DNA from: an uncultured Sphingorhabdus sp.
Lineage (GTDB): Bacteria > Pseudomonadota > Alphaproteobacteria > Sphingomonadales > Sphingomonadaceae
Length of the DNA stretch: 64,000 bases
Assembly (NCBI GenBank): GCA_947501885.1
Contig: CANMXN010000001.1
Location: forward strand, 1,674,001-1,738,000
Reading direction: 5' to 3'
The position numbers and the translations under genes are program-made. Below, in pieces: positions 26,827 through 36,213 of this stretch. The first letter of the stretch is position 1. Each line of letters begins with the position of its first letter. The notes beneath the pieces are model-generated. The model ran no database searches. It had not been told where the DNA came from and saw only the letters and a program-made list of their open reading frames with translations.

Positions 26827-28720
26827 TGTCACACCTGTCATAGCATTGGTGGGGAATCCTAATGTCGGTAAGAGCGCACTTTTCAATGTACTAACGGGTG
26901 CGCGTCAGAAGATTGGTAATTATCCTGGCGTTACAGTGGAACGCAAAGTTGGTAGATTACCGCTTGGTGATACTTATGCCGAATTGCTTGATCTGCCAGG
27001 GGCTTATAGTCTGGATTCGACCAGTCTTGACGAGCAAGTGACTCGTGACATTATCCTGGGTCGTCAAACAGGACAGCGCCGCCCTGATATATTGGCTGTT
27101 GTCGCCGATGCGAGCAATTTGGAAAGCCATTTGCGTTTTGCGCTTGAGTTAAAAGCGCTCAACCTTCCGATGATTTTAATTTTGAATATGTCGGATTTAG
27201 CAGCGCGTGATGGACTAGAATTATCGCCGCAATATTTGATTGATCAATTGGATATTCCTGTAATTGAAACTGTCGCAGTAAGACGGCGCGGCCTTGATGA
27301 ATTTAGCGCAGCTTGCCAATCATTGCTGGCGAAGATTGATATGTCAGAAGAGGCTTTAGCAATTGATGATCAGCAATTGGATAGCTTATTCTCAGAAGAT
27401 ATACGGGCGTCTTTTGCAAAGCACTCTAAGTCTCTAGCAAAAGGTACGGTTGTCAGCGAGACCTTAACGCGTGAATGGAGCCGTGCTTTGGATAATGTGC
27501 TGCTCCATCCTATGGGCGGTATATTGGTATTGTTGGCGATTATGTTTTTGATGTTCCAAGCTGTATATGCTTGGTCTGGACCGCCGATGGACCTTATCGA
27601 AGCAGGATTTGAGGCTGTTGGTGGCTATGTCGATGGCGCAATGGCTGATGGATTTATCAAATCATTTTTGGTCAATGCTATTATTGCGGGTGTAGGGTCA
27701 GTCTTGGTCTTTCTGCCGCAAATTCTAATCCTATTTTTCTTTATATTACTGCTGGAATCTACAGGCTATATGACGCGCGCGGCCTTTGTAATGGACCGGC
27801 TTATGGGCATGGTTGGCCTATCAGGGCATAGCTTCATTCCGCTGCTATCATCATTTGCCTGTGCTATTCCCGGCATAATGGCGACGCGCAGTATATCAGA
27901 CCAAAAAGACCGTCTTACCACCATATTGATTGCACCGCTCATGACCTGTTCGGCGCGCTTGCCCGTTTATACGATGATAATCGGAGCTTTCATTCCTGCA
28001 CATGATGTTGGCGGTGGTGTTGGGTTGCAGGGCCTTGTACTGCTTGGCCTTTATATTGCGGGTATATTGGGGGCGATGATTGCTGCATTATTATTACGAC
28101 GTAGCGTGACAAAAGGTGCCAGTTCAGGGTTTTTGATGGAAATGCCGCGTTATCAATGGCCGCGCCTACGCGATATTTTAATCGGCCTGTGGCAGAGAGC
28201 ATGGGTGTTTCTGCGTCGTGCTGGTACGATCATTTTTGCCGCGACTGTGGTGCTATGGCTGTTGCTAACCTATCCCAAAGTACCGATTGATGATCCTGCT
28301 TATGAGGGTGTATCACAGGTGGATTATAGCATTGCGGGGCGTATTGCGGGGACAATAGAACCTGTAGTAGCACCTATTGGGTTTAACCGTGATATAGCAT
28401 TAGCATTAATACCTGCTATGGCGGCGCGTGAAGTTGCGGTTGCAGCGCTTGCCACGGCCTATGCAATTGATGGGGAAGATGAGGACAAGGTTTCGGCGAC
28501 ATTAGGACAGAAATTATCGGGGCAATGGTCGCTTGCTACGGCCTTGGCGTTTTTGGCTTGGTTTGTCTTTGCTCCGCAATGTATTTCAACAATAGCGGTG
28601 ACGCGGCGCGAGACTAACGGATGGAAATGGCCAATTTTTATGCTCAGCTATTTATTTGCACTTGCTTATGTAGCCGCGGGGGTTACTTATTGGAGCGCAG
28701 TAGCATTCGGTTTAGGATAG
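26819..28720 (+). CDS. feoB: Ferrous iron transporter FeoB
   Basis: FeoB is the membrane permease for Fe2+ with a cytoplasmic G domain. The protein has G1 ALVGNPNVGKSALFNVLTGA at the start, GNYPGVTVERKVG, DLPGAYSLDSTS (G3), and LNMSDLA (G4, NxxD). The membrane part has LPQILILFFFILLLESTGYM, SCPLAI-like SSFACAIPGIMATR, CSARLPVYTMIIGAF and the C-terminal FAPQCISTIAVTRRE. These are standard Gate motifs with the conserved cysteines. Starts at 26804 and 26813 are also in frame. No feoC gene is visible. Confidence 0.95.
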   Translation: MVDVTPVIALVGNPNVGKSALFNVLTGARQKIGNYPGVTVERKVGRLPLGDTYAELLDLPGAYSLDSTSLDEQVTRDIILGRQTGQRRPDILAVVADASNLESHLRFALELKALNLPMILILNMSDLAARDGLELSPQYLIDQLDIPVIETVAVRRRGLDEFSAACQSLLAKIDMSEEALAIDDQQLDSLFSEDIRASFAKHSKSLAKGTVVSETLTREWSRALDNVLLHPMGGILVLLAIMFLMFQAVYAWSGPPMDLIEAGFEAVGGYVDGAMADGFIKSFLVNAIIAGVGSVLVFLPQILILFFFILLLESTGYMTRAAFVMDRLMGMVGLSGHSFIPLLSSFACAIPGIMATRSISDQKDRLTTILIAPLMTCSARLPVYTMIIGAFIPAHDVGGGVGLQGLVLLGLYIAGILGAMIAALLLRRSVTKGASSGFLMEMPRYQWPRLRDILIGLWQRAWVFLRRAGTIIFAATVVLWLLLTYPKVPIDDPAYEGVSQVDYSIAGRIAGTIEPVVAPIGFNRDIALALIPAMAAREVAVAALATAYAIDGEDEDKVSATLGQKLSGQWSLATALAFLAWFVFAPQCISTIAVTRRETNGWKWPIFMLSYLFALAYVAAGVTYWSAVAFGLG

Positions 28721-28767
28721 TGTTTTAGCGTTTTTATCCGAGCATTAATTTATAGAGGGGTTTTATC

Positions 28768-29298
28768 ATGGCGGGAAGCGTCAACAAAGTTATCATCGTT
28801 GGAAATTTGGGCGCAGATCCAGAGGTGAAATCCTTTCAAAATGGCGGTAAAATTTGCAATCTTCGCGTTGCAACGTCGGAAAGTTGGAACGACCGTGCAA
28901 CGGGTGAGAAAAAAGAAAAGACTCAATGGCATCAGGTTGTAATTAAATCTGAAGGTCTCGCTGGTGTTGCTGAACGTTTCTTACGCAAAGGCTCTAAAGT
29001 CTATCTTGAAGGTCAAATTGAAACGCGTAAGTGGCAAGATAATAGCGGTAATGATCGTTATTCTACCGAGGTTGTTTTATCAGGCCCGCGCGCGGTAATG
29101 ACCATGCTTGATGGCGCCAAATCTGGCGGCGGTGATGGCTGGGGTGGTAATTCAGGTGGTGGTCAATCGGGCGGCTATAATCAAGGTGGTAACCAAGCTG
29201 GTCAAACAAGTGGTGGGAACCAAGGCGGTCAATCTGGTGGTTGGGGTCAAACAGGCGGCGCTTTTGATGATGATCTAGATGATGATGTTCCTTTTTGA
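28768..29298 (+). CDS. ssb: Single-stranded DNA-binding protein
   Basis: SSB coats single-stranded DNA in replication and repair. The OB fold covers residues 1-112 ([53 protein letters not shown]). A Gly/Gln/Asn-rich flexible linker and the acidic tail [10 protein letters not shown], which recruits partners, follow. The 176-residue length is normal. A strong AGAGGGG ribosome site precedes the ATG. Confidence 0.97.
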   Translation: MAGSVNKVIIVGNLGADPEVKSFQNGGKICNLRVATSESWNDRATGEKKEKTQWHQVVIKSEGLAGVAERFLRKGSKVYLEGQIETRKWQDNSGNDRYSTEVVLSGPRAVMTMLDGAKSGGGDGWGGNSGGGQSGGYNQGGNQAGQTSGGNQGGQSGGWGQTGGAFDDDLDDDVPF

Positions 29299-29439
29299 TT
29301 ATTCTATTATATCGGATTGAAACAAATATCTGTATACAGAATAATATTATATTGATGAATTAATAAAGTAGAATCAATTATTTACTGATAGTGTGGTTAT
29401 CAGCGTAACTATTTTACAAATAATTGCGAAACAGAGGCC

Positions 29440-31581
29440 ATGACAAAAAAACTTATCTTACTCGCCCTTATCGTAGCCGCTATTGCTGCATTCTTCTATT
29501 ATGACTTGGGATCATATTTATCCCTTGAATATATGAAATCGCAGCAAGAGAGCTTCAAAGCTTCTTACGCAGATAATCCTGCTCTATTCATCGGTGGATT
29601 TGCCCTTGCCTATATAATTGCAACCGCGCTTTCTTTCCCAGGGGCTGCATTTCTCACTATATTAGCAGGTGCTTTATTCGATGTTGTCATTGGAACGATT
29701 GTTGTAAGTTTTTCATCGACAATTGGTGCGACATTAGCATTTTTAAGTTCACGCTTTTTGCTCCGCGATTGGGTGCAGGATAAATTTGGCAATCGCTTAA
29801 AAGGGATTAATCAAGGGTTAGAAAAAGATGGCGCTTTTTATCTTTTTACATTGCGCTTAGTACCCGCTGTTCCGTTTTTCGCGGTGAACCTGCTCATGGG
29901 CCTCACCAAGATTAGAACGCTCACCTATTTCTTTGTCAGCCAATTGGGTATGCTGGCTGGTACCATTGTTTATGTGAATGCAGGTACGGAATTATCAAAG
30001 ATTGAATCGACGGCTGGTATCTTAACACCCAATTTGATTTTATCCTTTGTTGTGCTGGCTATTTTCCCATGGATTGCAAAATTCTTCCTTGGCATATTAA
30101 AGCGCAACAAAGCCTATAAAGGCTATAAAAAACCCAAGAAATTTGATCGTAATTTGATCGCTATTGGCGGTGGTGCGGCTGGTTTGGTGTCTTCTTACAT
30201 CGCAGCTGCGGTAAAAGCGAAAGTCACTTTGGTCGAAGCACATGAAATGGGCGGTGATTGTTTGAATACGGGTTGCGTCCCTTCAAAGGCTTTAATCAAA
30301 AGCGCTAAAGTTGCTAATTTTATCAATCGCTCTGATAAATATGGAATCACGCAAAGCCAAGCGAAGGTAGATTTTCCTACTGTGATTAAGCGCGTTCAAG
30401 ATGTGATCAAAACTATCGAACCGCACGATAGCGTCGAACGTTACACAGGGCTGGGTGTTGATGTTGTTAAAGGCTATGCCAAATTCATTGACCCTTGGAC
30501 AATAGAGATTGCCAAAAATGATGGTTCAACCCAGCGTTTAACAAGTAAGGCTTTCATTATTGCAACGGGCGGTGCGCCCTTTGTTCCGCCCTTACCTGGC
30601 ATAGAAGATAGCGGTTATCTAACCAGTGATACATTATGGGATGCTATGGCGAAGCGCAAAGCCGCGCCGAAAAAGCTCACTCTACTAGGCGGCGGTCCGA
30701 TAGGCTGTGAATTGGCACAAAGCTTCCAAAGATTGGGATCGCAAGTCACATTGGTTGAAATGGCAGATTGTCTCTTAGCCAAAGAAGATGCCGATGCAGC
30801 GCAAATCGTCCATGATAGTTTGCTAGAAGATGGTGTGAATATCTTGGTTGGCCATCAAGCTTTGCGCGTCGAGGGCAAGTCTCTCATCATCAAAGGGCCA
30901 GACGGTGAAACCAAATTAGCGCATGATGATTTACTCGTAGCGGTTGGCCGCAGAGCAAGACTGAAAGGTTTTGGATTAGAAGATATTGGTGTTGAAGTTG
31001 ATAATGGCTTAGAAACCGATGAATATTTGGCCACTACGATGCCGCATATCTATGCCGCTGGCGATGTAGCGGGTAACCAACAATTCACCCATGGTGCAGC
31101 GCATGAAGCATGGTTTGCTTCGGTCAATGCTCTCTTTGGTTTTGCCAAAAAATATAAGGCCGATTATCGCGTATTGCCGCGCGTTACCTATACTGACCCT
31201 GAAATAGCGAGCGTTGGCCTGTGTGAGAATGATGCTAAGTCGCAGGATATTGAGTATGAACTAACCACTTATGGTTTGGATGATTTGGACCGTGCTATTA
31301 CCGAGAGCGAGACCAAAGGTTTTGTAAAAGTGTTGACCGTTCCTGGCAAAGATACAATTTTGGGTGCGACCATTACTGGCAGCCATGCGGGTGAATTGAT
31401 TACCGAATTTTCGCTTGCTATGCGCCATAATATGGGCCTTGGTAAGATTATGCAGACAGTGCATAGCTATCCAACGTGGAGCGAGGCCAATAAATTTGCA
31501 GCAGGGCAATATCGTCTCGATCGTCAACCAGAGAAATTACAGGCTTTTGCAGCGAAATTCTTTAAATGGCGCTTGGGATAG
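29440..31581 (+). CDS. TVP38/TMEM64 membrane domain fused to FAD-dependent disulfide oxidoreductase
   Basis: This 713-residue two-part protein carries a TVP38/TMEM64 (DedA-like, SNARE-associated) membrane domain at residues 1-230, with FPGAAFLTILAGALFDVVIG and FLLRLVP-like FTLRLVPAVPFFAVNLLMGL. Residues 238-713 form a pyridine nucleotide-disulfide oxidoreductase: FAD motif AIGGGAAGLVSSYIAAA, redox-active GGDCLNTGCVPSKALIKSAK, a second nucleotide motif LLGGGPIGCELAQSFQRLG, IYAAGDVAGNQQF, and a C-terminal dimerisation domain with HSYPTWSE. It resembles mercuric reductase or dihydrolipoamide dehydrogenase, but there is no HMA domain and no mer genes. Substrate unknown. A terminator follows at 31606. 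Confidence 0.9.
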   Translation: MTKKLILLALIVAAIAAFFYYDLGSYLSLEYMKSQQESFKASYADNPALFIGGFALAYIIATALSFPGAAFLTILAGALFDVVIGTIVVSFSSTIGATLAFLSSRFLLRDWVQDKFGNRLKGINQGLEKDGAFYLFTLRLVPAVPFFAVNLLMGLTKIRTLTYFFVSQLGMLAGTIVYVNAGTELSKIESTAGILTPNLILSFVVLAIFPWIAKFFLGILKRNKAYKGYKKPKKFDRNLIAIGGGAAGLVSSYIAAAVKAKVTLVEAHEMGGDCLNTGCVPSKALIKSAKVANFINRSDKYGITQSQAKVDFPTVIKRVQDVIKTIEPHDSVERYTGLGVDVVKGYAKFIDPWTIEIAKNDGSTQRLTSKAFIIATGGAPFVPPLPGIEDSGYLTSDTLWDAMAKRKAAPKKLTLLGGGPIGCELAQSFQRLGSQVTLVEMADCLLAKEDADAAQIVHDSLLEDGVNILVGHQALRVEGKSLIIKGPDGETKLAHDDLLVAVGRRARLKGFGLEDIGVEVDNGLETDEYLATTMPHIYAAGDVAGNQQFTHGAAHEAWFASVNALFGFAKKYKADYRVLPRVTYTDPEIASVGLCENDAKSQDIEYELTTYGLDDLDRAITESETKGFVKVLTVPGKDTILGATITGSHAGELITEFSLAMRHNMGLGKIMQTVHSYPTWSEANKFAAGQYRLDRQPEKLQAFAAKFFKWRLG

Positions 31582-31605
31582 GGTTACTATCTATAATGAT
31601 AAAGC

Positions 31606-31631
31606 AAGGCGGCTTTCGAGCTGCCTTTTTT
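31606..31631 (+). terminator. Intrinsic terminator between convergent genes
   Basis: AAGGCGGC (31606-31613) pairs with GCTGCCTT (31620-31627), one G-T wobble, around a 6-nt loop, and a T run follows. It ends the TVP38-oxidoreductase transcript just before the stop of the convergent CDP-alcohol transferase. Confidence 0.78.
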
Positions 31632-31637
31632 ATACTC

Positions 31638-32240
31638 TTAATCGAGGAAATCTGCTGCCATTTTTAGGCGCTGCGCTATGGTTAGTGCGCATAAGACACT
31701 TGCTGTAATAGCTATCCATGCAAAATAAGCAGGAAAGAAACACATCAAGGTAAAGGTGATGATGGTTTCTGTGCCCTCCATCAAACCTATGGTATAAAGA
31801 AACGCTTTCTGGCCACGTCCTTCATCAGCTTCTTTCTTATCACCAGCGATGGCGGCAAAGGCCAAAAAGCTTACCCCTGTGACCATGAAACTTGCCAATA
31901 AGAGTGCCGCCCATTTTGCATTTTCAGGCTCTGCCCATGCAAAGGCGAGAGGAATGGATGCGTAAAAAAAGAAGTCGGCAAGACTGTCCAAATATCCGCC
32001 AAATTGGGTTGGCCCGTTGATTTGTGCGATAGCGCCGTCCAGCCCATCGATAATCCGATTGAGCAAGATGAAACAGAGTGCAAGACCGTGATACCCATAT
32101 AGGATGGCACCGCATGCTGGGATGATGAAAATCATACCCACCATAGTGATCATATTGGCACTTATTCCTGCTGATACAAATAATGTACCGATTTTATGTA
32201 CCAGAGGTTTGAGTTTTTTTTGCAGGGTAATATCAAACAT
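31638..32240 (-). CDS. CDP-alcohol phosphatidyltransferase family protein
   Basis: This 200-residue protein with about six membrane segments transfers a phosphatidyl or related group from a CDP-alcohol in phospholipid synthesis. The active-site motif is IIDGLDGAIAQINGPTQFGG followed by YLDSLADFFFY, so all four metal-binding aspartates are present. The usual arginine of the DGxxAR element is glutamine here (AQ). It resembles an alphaproteobacterial subgroup of unknown product rather than PgsA or PssA. It lies 15 bp downstream of the DUF177 gene on the minus strand. Confidence 0.85.
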   Translation of the reverse strand: MFDITLQKKLKPLVHKIGTLFVSAGISANMITMVGMIFIIPACGAILYGYHGLALCFILLNRIIDGLDGAIAQINGPTQFGGYLDSLADFFFYASIPLAFAWAEPENAKWAALLLASFMVTGVSFLAFAAIAGDKKEADEGRGQKAFLYTIGLMEGTETIITFTLMCFFPAYFAWIAITASVLCALTIAQRLKMAADFLD

Positions 32241-32255
32241 AAGGTATCAAAATCT

Positions 32256-32843
32256 CTATCGTAACTTTTTGAGTGATGAGAGCGCAGAAAATGGACTTTC
32301 GGAGCGGCGCTTTTCTTGCATGGTTTCTTCGCTGATAACCCCCACTTGAGAGAGAATTTCATCTGCACCATCGGCACGTATAAAAGGATCAATCTCTAAA
32401 TATAGGCTTTGTGCTATGGCTTCGCCAATATCGATGCAGTTTCCATCGTGAAAAATAACGTCACAATCTTCATCATCCAATTCAACCTCGCTATCATCTT
32501 CTGGTGCAGTTATGAATTTTATAGCGAGAGGTGCATTGATACTATTGTGCAATATTTCACCTGTTGCAGCGCAAAGCTGGTCAATTTCAGCCTGCAATTG
32601 GCCGCGTAAGAAGATAGGCGCTTCTTCGATATGTACCTTTGCGCTTAGATTATAGATTTTGGGCAGATCAAAACGTGCGGCAAGGGCTATGCATTGCTCT
32701 TCACTGGCTGTGATCGTTAATTGTTCATTTTGTTGGCTGATGGCGGATAAGGCGATGACATGGCTGAGTTCAGGTTCATTAGAAACACCTTCGGCAGCTT
32801 GGATGAAATCCTTAACAACGGGTTCTTTGGGATGATTTACCAT
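32256..32843 (-). CDS. DUF177/YceD-like protein
   Basis: This acidic soluble protein of 195 residues has the DUF177 core: LRGQLQAEIDQLCAATGEIL, in which the usual cysteine pair is partly kept, and the conserved DGNCIDIGEAIAQSLYLEIDP. DUF177/YceD proteins are linked to 23S rRNA processing and to ribosomal protein L32, whose gene rpmF often follows; here no rpmF follows. The start overlaps the CBP3-like gene by 7 bp, as often seen in alphaproteobacteria. It ends with FSALSSLKKLR. Confidence 0.82.
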   Translation of the reverse strand: MVNHPKEPVVKDFIQAAEGVSNEPELSHVIALSAISQQNEQLTITASEEQCIALAARFDLPKIYNLSAKVHIEEAPIFLRGQLQAEIDQLCAATGEILHNSINAPLAIKFITAPEDDSEVELDDEDCDVIFHDGNCIDIGEAIAQSLYLEIDPFIRADGADEILSQVGVISEETMQEKRRSESPFSALSSLKKLR

Positions 32844-33352
32844 GCCATATGTCCAGTAATAAGTTTGCGCGCATCAATTTTTTGTACCAAATTATAGATT
32901 TGCACCAAATTATCTCTCACAAATTGTAATTCTATATCTGTAGGTGCTTCATTACGATAAAGATTGCGGGTCAAAGCATCATCCAAATCACCCGTTATAT
33001 ATGCTTCTCGATAGGCTTTTAGGCGGCCACCAAGCGCACCCACCATATTACCAATATGCTTACCAACTACAACATCACCCATGCCAAGTTCGCGCAGCTG
33101 CCCATCCATATCATCCACAAATATCTCGGTAAGATAGACAGTATCTTGGGTTAAGTCTTGCTCGCTCTCTAGCCGCAGGAGGATGATAACCAAAATAGCC
33201 ACAATCATATCAAAGCGTCCATCTTGCGTATCTTTTACACCGCCTTGCAAATACCAACTGGGCTGCCGTCCATGTTCTACAATTTGTTGATATAATGGAA
33301 TCAATTTATCCTTAGGATCATTTTGGCTAAAGAATTTTGAAAAGAGTGACAT
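32837..33352 (-). CDS. Ubiquinol-cytochrome c chaperone (CBP3 family)
   Basis: CBP3 helps assemble cytochrome b of the respiratory bc1 complex. The protein has the family's helical core: PLYQQIVEHGRQPSWYLQGG, DGRFDMIVAILVIILLRLE, VYLTEIFVDDMDGQLRELGMGDVVVGKHIG, and GRLKAYREA. The ATG at 33352 (MSLFSKFF) is the family-like start; four codons upstream are also in frame. It heads a minus-strand unit with DUF177 and the CDP-alcohol transferase and is divergent from bamE. Confidence 0.9.
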   Translation of the reverse strand: MSLFSKFFSQNDPKDKLIPLYQQIVEHGRQPSWYLQGGVKDTQDGRFDMIVAILVIILLRLESEQDLTQDTVYLTEIFVDDMDGQLRELGMGDVVVGKHIGNMVGALGGRLKAYREAYITGDLDDALTRNLYRNEAPTDIELQFVRDNLVQIYNLVQKIDARKLITGHMAW

Positions 33353-33502
33353 ATTGTTGCACATTGCTTTCTACAGGCCAGTGGAATAAAAATATTTTAC
33401 TGGTCATTTTAGGTTCATTTCACACTATATATTGATCTTGTTGCATTAGGATGCAATGGCAGTCTATATATTTTATATATTTAAAGTTTTGGAGTTATAA
33501 AA

Positions 33503-33979
33503 ATGGCTATCATCAGCGGCAAAACAGTTGGCACCATTATACTTATTAGCACTTTGGTTGCTGTGTCTGGCTGCTCACGCTTACGCACGCACCAAGGCTA
33601 TATTGCTGATCCGGTATTGCTAGGTTCTGTTTCGGTAGGCGTTGATAATAGAGAATCGGTACAGGCGACGTTGGGTCGCCCGACATTTGCTAGTCAATTT
33701 GATGATAGCCAATGGTATTATTTAGCACGTGATACCGAGCAATTGGCTTTTTCTCGTCCTAAGGCCAAAAACCAATTGTTGATGAAAATTAGCTTTGATG
33801 AAGCTGGCAATGTAGCAAATGTGGCGCAATCAGGCGTTGAAACCATTGTCAAAATCAATCCAGATGGAGATAAAACGCCAACATTGGGACGCGATCGTTC
33901 ATTCTTCCAAGATATCTTTGGTAATATTGGCCAAGTGGGTGCGCCAGGCTTAGGTGGCGGTGGCGGAGCTCCGCGATAA
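33503..33979 (+). CDS. bamE: Outer membrane protein assembly factor BamE
   Basis: BamE is a small lipoprotein of the BAM complex that inserts beta-barrels into the outer membrane. The 158-residue precursor has a signal peptide with lipobox VSGC at residues 22-25. The SmpA/OmlA-type domain shows the alphaproteobacterial pattern ADPVLLGSVSVGVDNRESVQ, LGRPTFASQFDDSQWYYLAR, and MKISFDEAGNVANV. The C-terminus is Gly-rich. AGTTTTGGAG precedes the ATG. It is divergent from the CBP3 gene, a common alphaproteobacterial arrangement. Confidence 0.93.
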   Translation: MAIISGKTVGTIILISTLVAVSGCSRLRTHQGYIADPVLLGSVSVGVDNRESVQATLGRPTFASQFDDSQWYYLARDTEQLAFSRPKAKNQLLMKISFDEAGNVANVAQSGVETIVKINPDGDKTPTLGRDRSFFQDIFGNIGQVGAPGLGGGGGAPR

Positions 33980-34003
33980 ATTACTAGATATTAGTGATTT
34001 ATA

Positions 34004-34639
34004 TTATTGCAGCGTTACACGGTTGCTATCATCGTCATGACGGCCAAAGAACTGCATGAGCTGAATGATAAGTTCAGCACGTTCTGATAATGTCTTTGCT
34101 TCAAGGCATGCTTGTTTGGCTGCACTATCAAAAGGCGCGACTTGCGCAATGGCATTGACTAACGCCATGTCATCAAGCTGCGTAACCGCCTCCCAATCAA
34201 CACTATACCCCAAATTGTCGGCAAAGCGGCGCGATTCCATCTCTAGTGATGCGCGTTCAACGCTCGATAATGCTTCATCATCTTGTGTATCATCCCACAA
34301 GGTGACCTCGGCTTGTCTGAATGCGGTTTTAACGTCTAATTCTCTATCGATATTGAAACGGGCAATGCCCTCTAATATGATATTATAGCGCCCATCATCC
34401 ATTGCCTCTATATCGACCATACGGCCCAAACAACCAATCGAATATAATATAGATGATTGTTGATCTATATTACTCTGCGGTTGGATGAGGCCAATCATAC
34501 GATCACGGGTAATGGATTCGTTAATCATGGCTTGATAGCGCGGTTCAAATATGTGCAAAGGGACTTGCATGCTGGGAAATAATATAACTCCAGTTAGCGG
34601 GAATAACGGGATTTTCATCTGCTGTGTCATGACGGTCAT
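34004..34639 (-). CDS. Stand-alone LON N-terminal (PUA-like) domain protein
   Basis: This 211-residue soluble protein has only the substrate-binding LON domain, without ATPase or protease parts: IPLFPLTGVILFPSMQVPLHIFEPRYQAMI, then RDRMIGLIQP, GCLGRMVDIEAMDDGRYNIILEG, and a helical C-terminal half. Such proteins are common in alphaproteobacteria next to the thioredoxin-like gene and their role is unknown. The ATG at 34639 overlaps the stop of the upstream gene as ATGA, so the pair is co-translated. Confidence 0.88.
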   Translation of the reverse strand: MTVMTQQMKIPLFPLTGVILFPSMQVPLHIFEPRYQAMINESITRDRMIGLIQPQSNIDQQSSILYSIGCLGRMVDIEAMDDGRYNIILEGIARFNIDRELDVKTAFRQAEVTLWDDTQDDEALSSVERASLEMESRRFADNLGYSVDWEAVTQLDDMALVNAIAQVAPFDSAAKQACLEAKTLSERAELIIQLMQFFGRHDDDSNRVTLQ

Positions 34640-35574
34640 CCGAATAATATCGCAGATAGTTTGCGGCGATTTTGCCCAGTCCAAGGATCCGTTAAGCCCA
34701 CCAGTTCAAAGATTTCGAGTAGGCGGGCACGTGCCGCTCCCTCGTTCCAATCACGGTCTTTGGTAATGATTGAGAGTAATATCTCTGCGGCTTCATCGCG
34801 CTGACCACCTGCAAATAAAGCATTGGCTAGTTCGAAACCTATATCATGATCGTCTGCATTAGCGGCGTATTGATTCTTTAGGGCATCCAGCTCATCGGGT
34901 GCTTTGCTCTGGGCTGCCATTGTGATGGCGGTTTGCGCACGAACAATGGCGCTTTCAGCTTTTTGATTATCATCCATTTGGTCGAGCATCTCTTGTGCTT
35001 TGTCGGCCTCACCGACAGCGACCATGGTTCTGATCATACCTGCTATAGCATCTATATTATCGGGTAAGACTGTTAAGATTTGACGGTAAATCTCATAAGC
35101 TGCTGGTGCTTCATTGTTGGTAAGTGCCTCTTCGGCGGCCGCGATCATGGCTGCTAATTGTTCGGGCGGAACGCCGCCATCTGCTGCGCCCGCTTGTATG
35201 GGAAATTTTTGCAGCAATTCATCTAACATATGCTGCAATTGCGCTTCGGTTCGTGCTTGCGTTAAGTCAGCGACTGGTTGGCCTTGAAATAGGGCGTAGA
35301 CCGTTGGTATCGAGCGTATTTGAAATTGTGAGGCAATAAATTTATTTGCATCCACATCTACTTTTGCCAAAATTACGCCTTTGTCGGCATAGTCTGCTGC
35401 TACTTTTTCTAAGAGCGGGGTTAATTGTTTGCAAGGCTCGCACCATGTTGCCCAAAAATCTAAAATAACCAATTTTTCCATCGATGGTTTGATCACGGAT
35501 TCTTGAAATTCGGTTAGTTCTTTTTGCTCTTCACTTGTTAATCCTGCGCTCGCCACCTTGGTAATGCTCCTCAT
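34636..35574 (-). CDS. CnoX/YbbN-like thioredoxin-TPR protein
   Basis: This protein has an N-terminal thioredoxin domain (residues about 20-120, DFWATWCEPCKQLTPLLEKV) and a C-terminal TPR region (EEALTNNEAPAAYEIYRQIL, NALFAGGQRDEAAEILLSII). CnoX/YbbN proteins are redox-linked chaperones that protect clients and pass them to GroEL. The active site WCEPC keeps both cysteines, with Glu in place of the Gly of thioredoxin, so redox activity is likely. The ATG at 35574 (MRSITKV) fits; a GTG four codons upstream is also in frame. It is coupled to the LON-domain gene. Confidence 0.88.
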   Translation of the reverse strand: MRSITKVASAGLTSEEQKELTEFQESVIKPSMEKLVILDFWATWCEPCKQLTPLLEKVAADYADKGVILAKVDVDANKFIASQFQIRSIPTVYALFQGQPVADLTQARTEAQLQHMLDELLQKFPIQAGAADGGVPPEQLAAMIAAAEEALTNNEAPAAYEIYRQILTVLPDNIDAIAGMIRTMVAVGEADKAQEMLDQMDDNQKAESAIVRAQTAITMAAQSKAPDELDALKNQYAANADDHDIGFELANALFAGGQRDEAAEILLSIITKDRDWNEGAARARLLEIFELVGLTDPWTGQNRRKLSAILFG

Positions 35575-35772
35575 GGTGCGCGCCACAATGACCGCACATA
35601 ATATCCTAGTCTATGCTTCTATATAGATGACCATGCTCAAAAAAGAAGGGTAATCCCATAGAAAATCATATTTGTTGAAAATTATCTAAAGAATCGACAG
35701 TTTTGGACTTGCGGCTCAATAAAACGCATGCTAATCGCGCGCTTCAACCGTTGGAATCAACCAACACGCCAA

Positions 35773-35847
35773 GCGGGCGTAGCTCAGTGGTAGAGCATCT
35801 CGTTGCCAACGAGAAGGTCGAGAGTTCGAATCTCTTCGCCCGCTCCA
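35773..35847 (+). tRNA. tRNA-Gly (anticodon GCC)
   Basis: A full cloverleaf is visible: acceptor GCGGGCG/CGCCCGC, D-loop AGCTCAGTGGTAGAGC, anticodon arm TCTCG-TTGCCAA-CGAGA with anticodon GCC, variable loop AGGTC, T-arm AGAG-TTCGAAT-CTCT, discriminator T and encoded CCA. It reads glycine codons GGC/GGT. Confidence 0.97.
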
Positions 35848-36101
35848 GTTGCTCTATAGTGGAGCAATATTTCCTAATATCCCTCAATTTTAAAATAATA
35901 TTATGTCTACGGAATATTGGTTTAGTGTCGCTATGGCTATTCGCTTAGATATGGAAAAATTAACCCCTGAGCATGATAATTTTCTTCTTTAAACTTTTAT
36001 AAAAAAGCAAATTTTACAAGTTATTTAATAGATATAATCTATAAATTTGATAAATACGGTTCACAAGAGCAAATTAATCCTTATAAATAATCAGGATATT
36101 G

Positions 36102-36138
36102 AAAGTCGTATTCGCTCGGGGACAAGATAAACGACTTT
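36102..36138 (+). promoter_or_regulatory. Inverted repeat upstream of the TonB receptor
   Basis: AAAGTCGT (36102-36109) and ACGACTTT (36131-36138) are perfect 8-bp complements separated by 21 nt, about 75 bp before the receptor's likely start. The element could fold in the leader RNA or be an operator. The rest of the 366-bp gap from the tRNA to the start (35848-36213) is AT-rich and shows no credible gene. Confidence 0.4.
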
Positions 36139-36213
36139 GCAATGGGTTCGATAGGCATAGGCTGGTCGGACGTGTTTTTCCCTAAAACAATAATAAAACC
36201 AAAAGAGGTTTAT

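Noticed and set aside
29130-29250. Short repeated GGT/CAA units that look like a tandem repeat
   Set aside because: They encode the normal Gly/Gln/Asn-rich linker of SSB and are not an independent repeat array.
33977-34000. Inverted repeat between convergent bamE and the LON-domain gene
   Set aside because: AAATTACTA/TAGTGATTT pairs weakly, is nearly all A-T and has no T run; too weak to call a terminator.
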